From Paenibacillus faecis (GTDB taxonomy: Bacteria > Bacillota > Bacilli > Paenibacillales > Paenibacillaceae): a stretch of DNA of 64,000 nucleotides. Location: NCBI RefSeq assembly GCF_008084145.1, contig NZ_VSDO01000004.1, positions 812,945 through 876,944 of the forward strand, given 5' to 3'. The notes beneath the pieces are model-generated. The model ran no database searches. It saw only the letters and a list, made by a program, of their open reading frames with translations, and was not told where the DNA came from. Positions 61,607 to 64,000 of the stretch are shown here, piece by piece. The translations under genes were made by a program, and so were the position numbers. Position 1 is the first letter of the stretch; each line of letters starts with the position of its first letter.

Positions 61607-61660
61607 AAAAGAGCATCCTGACGGCAAACTTGCTTTGCTTAAGGGAGGGCTCTTTTTTTT
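61607..61660 (+). terminator. Terminator after guaA
   Basis: AAAAGAGCATCC pairs with GGAGGGCTCTTTT around an inner GCAAA/TTTGC stem, followed by a long T-run. Confidence 0.75.
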
Positions 61661-61738
61661 GCGTCGGTTCGTGATAGGGCCTCTGCAATTCGGAAACACT
61701 AAGCGTATGAAAACAGCAAAAATCTTCAAATTTATCAC

Positions 61739-61785
61739 AAAAGCGAACAATAAATGGTTGTTATTGATTTAATATTCGCTTTTTT
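61739..61785. promoter_or_regulatory. Inverted PurBox-like pair upstream of pbuG
   Basis: AAAAGCGAACAAT (61739-61751) and the inverted AATATTCGCTTTTTT (61771-61785) resemble the two facing PurBoxes bound by PurR in Bacillus (core CGAACA/T). They lie directly upstream of the -35 box at 61787, the expected place for PurR repression. Confidence 0.55.
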
Positions 61786-61786
61786 A

Positions 61787-61815
61787 TTGACAATCTTCGG
61801 GTTGAGGCCTAGAAT
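61787..61815 (+). promoter_or_regulatory. pbuG promoter
   Basis: TTGACA (61787-61792) and TAGAAT (61810-61815) are 17 bases apart. They lie just downstream of the PurBox-like pair and about 60 bases before the riboswitch. Confidence 0.7.
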
Positions 61816-61877
61816 AAGTCGTGTGATAAGTCTTGAAATCAGGACTTGTTCGGAAATTTCGACAAACTTCATCCATG

Positions 61878-61949
61878 CTTTTCGTATAATTCCGGGAATG
61901 GGCCCGGAAGTCTCTACGAGGTCACCGTAAATGATCTGGCTACGAAAAG
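61878..61949 (+). promoter_or_regulatory. Purine riboswitch, guanine/hypoxanthine type
   Basis: Stem P1 is CTTTTCGTA (61878-61886) with TACGAAAAG (61941-61949). P2 is TTCCGGGAATGGGCCCGGAA and P3 is GAGGTCACCGTAAATGATCT, with the consensus TATAAT and TCTCTACG joints. The base before the 3' P1 strand is C (CTGGC-TACGA), which selects guanine or hypoxanthine rather than adenine. It controls pbuG, as in Bacillus. Confidence 0.92.
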
Positions 61950-62062
61950 AAGAAGCGCCGATATTCATCGGCGGGAGAGGTATAGCGGTTTCGTTACAGC
62001 CATGAAGCGCGGCTGTTGCGATCTGCACTCCCGTCACATGCTTCTTCTATGCTGTCACGGTA

Positions 62063-62093
62063 CCCGGGGATAAGAATTGGCCCCGGGCTTTTT
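62063..62093 (+). terminator. Leader terminator of pbuG
   Basis: CCCGGGG (62063-62069) and CCCCGGG (62081-62087) followed by CTTTTT form an intrinsic terminator 39 bases before the pbuG start. It is the likely riboswitch-controlled expression platform, though about 110 bases with extra hairpins (for example GCCGATattcATCGGC) separate it from the aptamer. Confidence 0.8.
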
Positions 62094-62131
62094 GTCGTTT
62101 CCGACTCATAATAAGGAGGAGTTTTTGAATC

Positions 62132-63532
62132 ATGGATCGGTTTTTTAAGCTGAAACAGAATGGTACGACGGTTCGTACGGAGATTATGGCCGGCCTTACA
62201 ACCTTTATGGCCATGGCTTACATCCTGACGGTCAACCCCAACACGCTTACGGCATTCGGCCAAATCGACATGGGCTGGTATTCTGTTTTTCTGGCGACAG
62301 CTCTTGCGGCTGGCATTTTTACGATCGCAATGGGTCTCTTTATTAACTTCCCAGTAGCTCTCGCACCAGGTATGGGTCTGAACGCTTACTTTGCCTCTGT
62401 AGTGCTTTCCTCGGCCACGACGGATCATCCCTTTACTTGGGAGATGGGCTTGACGGCCGTATTCATCTCCGGTTTGATTTTCATCCTGCTTACGATCACT
62501 CACGTCCGGCAAATGCTGCTGGAGGCGATTCCGGATGCTTTGAAGCATGCGATTACGGTAGGGATCGGTTTGTTCATTACGATTATCGGTCTGAAAAATA
62601 GCGGACTGATGACGATCGGCGTCGAAGCCGGCAACGATATCCCGGCTCACAAATTTACCGATGTCTTGTCTTTTGAAACGGTAATCCACTTGGGCAGCCT
62701 GGAAAACACCAATGTTCAACTTGCGCTTATCGGCCTGCTCTTGATCGGGATATTGATGGTACTCCAGGTACGCGGTGCGATTTTGTTCGGGATTTTGGGC
62801 ACGACGGTCATAGCCATCTTGATGGGAGCCGTTGATTTTAACTCCGTGGCGACCAGCGAAGCCAAGTGGATTCCTGATTTTTCCCAGATCAATTTCATGA
62901 AGTTTGACTGGGACGGCATTCTGCATACGGGGATTGTCTCCGCAATAGCTACGTTTACGTTCGTGGAACTGTTCGATACTTTCGGAACTTTGGTCGGTAC
63001 GGCAACTCGTGCGGGGATCATGAAGAATCCGGAAGAAGGCAAAAAACGTGTCGGTAAAGCGATGCTCGTCGACGCGGTAGCCGTTACCGGCGGTGCGATG
63101 CTGGGGACGTCCACGACGACGGCTTATGTTGAAAGTGCGGCCGGGGTTGCGGAAGGCGGACGTACCGGTCTGACCGCGGTAACGACCGGGGTGTGCTTCC
63201 TGCTCGCTCTGTTCCTCGCGCCGATCGCCGCTCTGATTCCGGGTTCGGCCACCGCGGCTGCGCTGATTATCGTCGGCGTCCTGATGGTTCAGTCGATCCG
63301 TGAAATCGACTTCCAGGACATGGTGGTCGCCATTCCGGCGTTTCTGACGATTACGATGATGCCGTTCAGCTATAACATTGCCAACGGGATTTCGTTCGGC
63401 ATCGTGTTCTACGTTGTGTTGGCTTCCATCGCGAACCTGCGCGGTAAAACGAAATATAAAGTTCACTGGATGATGTGGATCCTGGCTGTTCTCATCATTG
63501 CCCGCTATGTGTTCTTCGGAAGCCAAGGTTAA
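62132..63532 (+). CDS. pbuG: Guanine/hypoxanthine permease (AzgA/PbuG type)
   Basis: This 466-residue purine:proton symporter of the AzgA branch has about 13 membrane segments. Typical parts are VRTEIMAGLTTFMAMAYILT near the N-terminus and NPNTL. Further on are FPVALAPGMGLNAYFASVVL, FVELFDTFGTLVGTATRAGI and the GTSTTTAYVESAAGVAEGGR loop. The upstream guanine-type riboswitch supports guanine/hypoxanthine as substrate. The ATG follows AAGGAGGAG with slightly wide spacing. Guanine-responsive termination and PurR repression would both silence it when purines are plentiful. Confidence 0.95.
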   Translation: MDRFFKLKQNGTTVRTEIMAGLTTFMAMAYILTVNPNTLTAFGQIDMGWYSVFLATALAAGIFTIAMGLFINFPVALAPGMGLNAYFASVVLSSATTDHPFTWEMGLTAVFISGLIFILLTITHVRQMLLEAIPDALKHAITVGIGLFITIIGLKNSGLMTIGVEAGNDIPAHKFTDVLSFETVIHLGSLENTNVQLALIGLLLIGILMVLQVRGAILFGILGTTVIAILMGAVDFNSVATSEAKWIPDFSQINFMKFDWDGILHTGIVSAIATFTFVELFDTFGTLVGTATRAGIMKNPEEGKKRVGKAMLVDAVAVTGGAMLGTSTTTAYVESAAGVAEGGRTGLTAVTTGVCFLLALFLAPIAALIPGSATAAALIIVGVLMVQSIREIDFQDMVVAIPAFLTITMMPFSYNIANGISFGIVFYVVLASIANLRGKTKYKVHWMMWILAVLIIARYVFFGSQG

Positions 63533-63540
63533 ACGGTCTA

Positions 63541-63582
63541 AAAAACCCGCTTGGAGCGTTCTTCGCTTTAGCGGGTTTCTTT
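63541..63582 (+). terminator. Terminator after pbuG
   Basis: AAACCCGCT pairs with AGCGGGTTT, followed by CTTTCTT, just after the pbuG stop. Confidence 0.85.
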
Positions 63583-63585
63583 CTT

Positions 63586-63942
63586 ATTTATATATAGGGA
63601 AAAAATCTAACCTCGCACCACGCGGCATAAATACGCCGCTGATCCATATGGTTGGATATTTGATGCAACTTACACAGGTTTTACAATTTGTAATTGAGCG
63701 CCATGTCTGGTATATTAATAAATGTCGCCGCAAGCGACAGCATAAAACGACAAGAGCAAGACATTAAGACGAAACATGACAAAAAATAGTTCTTGCTTTT
63801 CAAGTAAATGCTTGCTATACTATAAAAGTTGCCGCTGATGAGGCGATAACGAAATGAACGAAGTTGATCTTTGAAAACTGAACAACGAGTGAGTACTAAA
63901 TGAGAATTTCTCGTCAGTTTTTTAAATGAGCAAGTCAAACAC
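63586..63942 (+). promoter_or_regulatory. rRNA operon promoter and leader
   Basis: TTGCTT (63793-63798) and TATACT (63816-63821) are 17 bases apart and can start the rRNA transcript. The leader contains TGATCTTTGAAAACTGAAC (63865-63883), a boxA-like antitermination region common in Bacillus-type rRNA leaders, and GAGCAAGTCAAACAC just before 16S. Upstream of the promoter (63586-63790) there is an AT-rich stretch with the small hairpin TGTCGC/GCGACA (63723-63739) and no gene. Confidence 0.7.
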
Positions 63943-64000
63943 TTTATTGGAGAGTTTGATCCTGGCTCAGGACGAACGCTGGCGGCGTGCCTAATACATG
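63943..64000 (+). rRNA. rrs: 16S ribosomal RNA, 5' end
   Basis: The sequence begins TTTATTGGAGAGTTTGATCC and continues with the universal CTGGCTCAGGACGAACGCTG and GCGGCGTGCCTAATACATG. Only the first 58 bases are inside the window. Confidence 0.98.

Noticed and set aside
61994..63526. 510-codon minus-strand frame opposite pbuG
   Set aside because: Antisense shadow rich in His, Arg and Gln; pbuG on the other strand is certain.

Overview
The window looks like a chromosomal segment of a Paenibacillus-type bacterium (Firmicutes, Paenibacillaceae). It is moderately GC-rich, has strong AGGAGG-type ribosome binding sites and several TTG/GTG starts. It also carries YesM/YesN two-component genes, several secreted proteins with copper-amine-oxidase-like stalk domains, and the 5' end of a 16S rRNA gene at the right edge (from about 63943). 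The genus is inferred from gene content and style, not from a search.

Left part (1-14100): the tail of an RNase H gene; queG, an HD-GYP protein, a yneF-like protein and folE; a Fe/Mn superoxide dismutase fused to a helical N-terminal domain; a membrane-anchored hydrolase; an IclR regulator; an ArsR-SRPBCC-hydrolase operon; a secreted hydrolase; a GntR/DUF1648 pair behind a clear palindromic operator; and a MarR regulator followed by two small nitroreductases.

14100-21000 is the most unusual locus. It is a peptide-type ABC transporter split into a minus-strand operon (two permeases and a lipoprotein) and a divergent gene with two fused ATPases. The binding lipoprotein appears circularly permuted: the segment that normally ends the family comes first, and the normal N-terminal lobe follows it. 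Both permeases carry large extra N-terminal modules.

21000-34300 is mostly housekeeping: a stalk-domain protein, aconitase, an Amidase_6-like protein, D-Ala-D-Ala ligase, a UV damage endonuclease, enoyl-ACP reductase, an inositol-phosphatase family enzyme, a small charged protein, an SGNH esterase and a methyltransferase. 34500-47640 is a carbohydrate island: two overlapping GH65 phosphorylases, beta-phosphoglucomutase, a YesM/YesN pair, and an ABC importer (two permeases and a binding protein) without its own ATPase. Together they suggest uptake of an alpha-glucoside, phosphorolysis to beta-glucose 1-phosphate, and entry into glycolysis.

47640-64000 holds a MetE-like gene, a transporter remnant, a lipoprotein with a damaged start, hemL, an LCP-family protein, bcp, a polysaccharide deacetylase, a MoxR-DUF58-transglutaminase operon, guaA, and pbuG. 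The pbuG gene lies behind inverted PurBox-like sites and a guanine-type riboswitch. The rRNA operon follows.

Many intergenic regions carry non-coding repeats with terminal inverted repeats and internal hairpins: 8685-9003 and 49302-49688 (one family), 20977-21170, 31515-32100, 43897-44103, and 40111-40261 with 49726-49926. There is also a probable decayed IS200/IS605 element at 39931-40425. No CRISPR array, tRNA gene or intact insertion sequence was seen.
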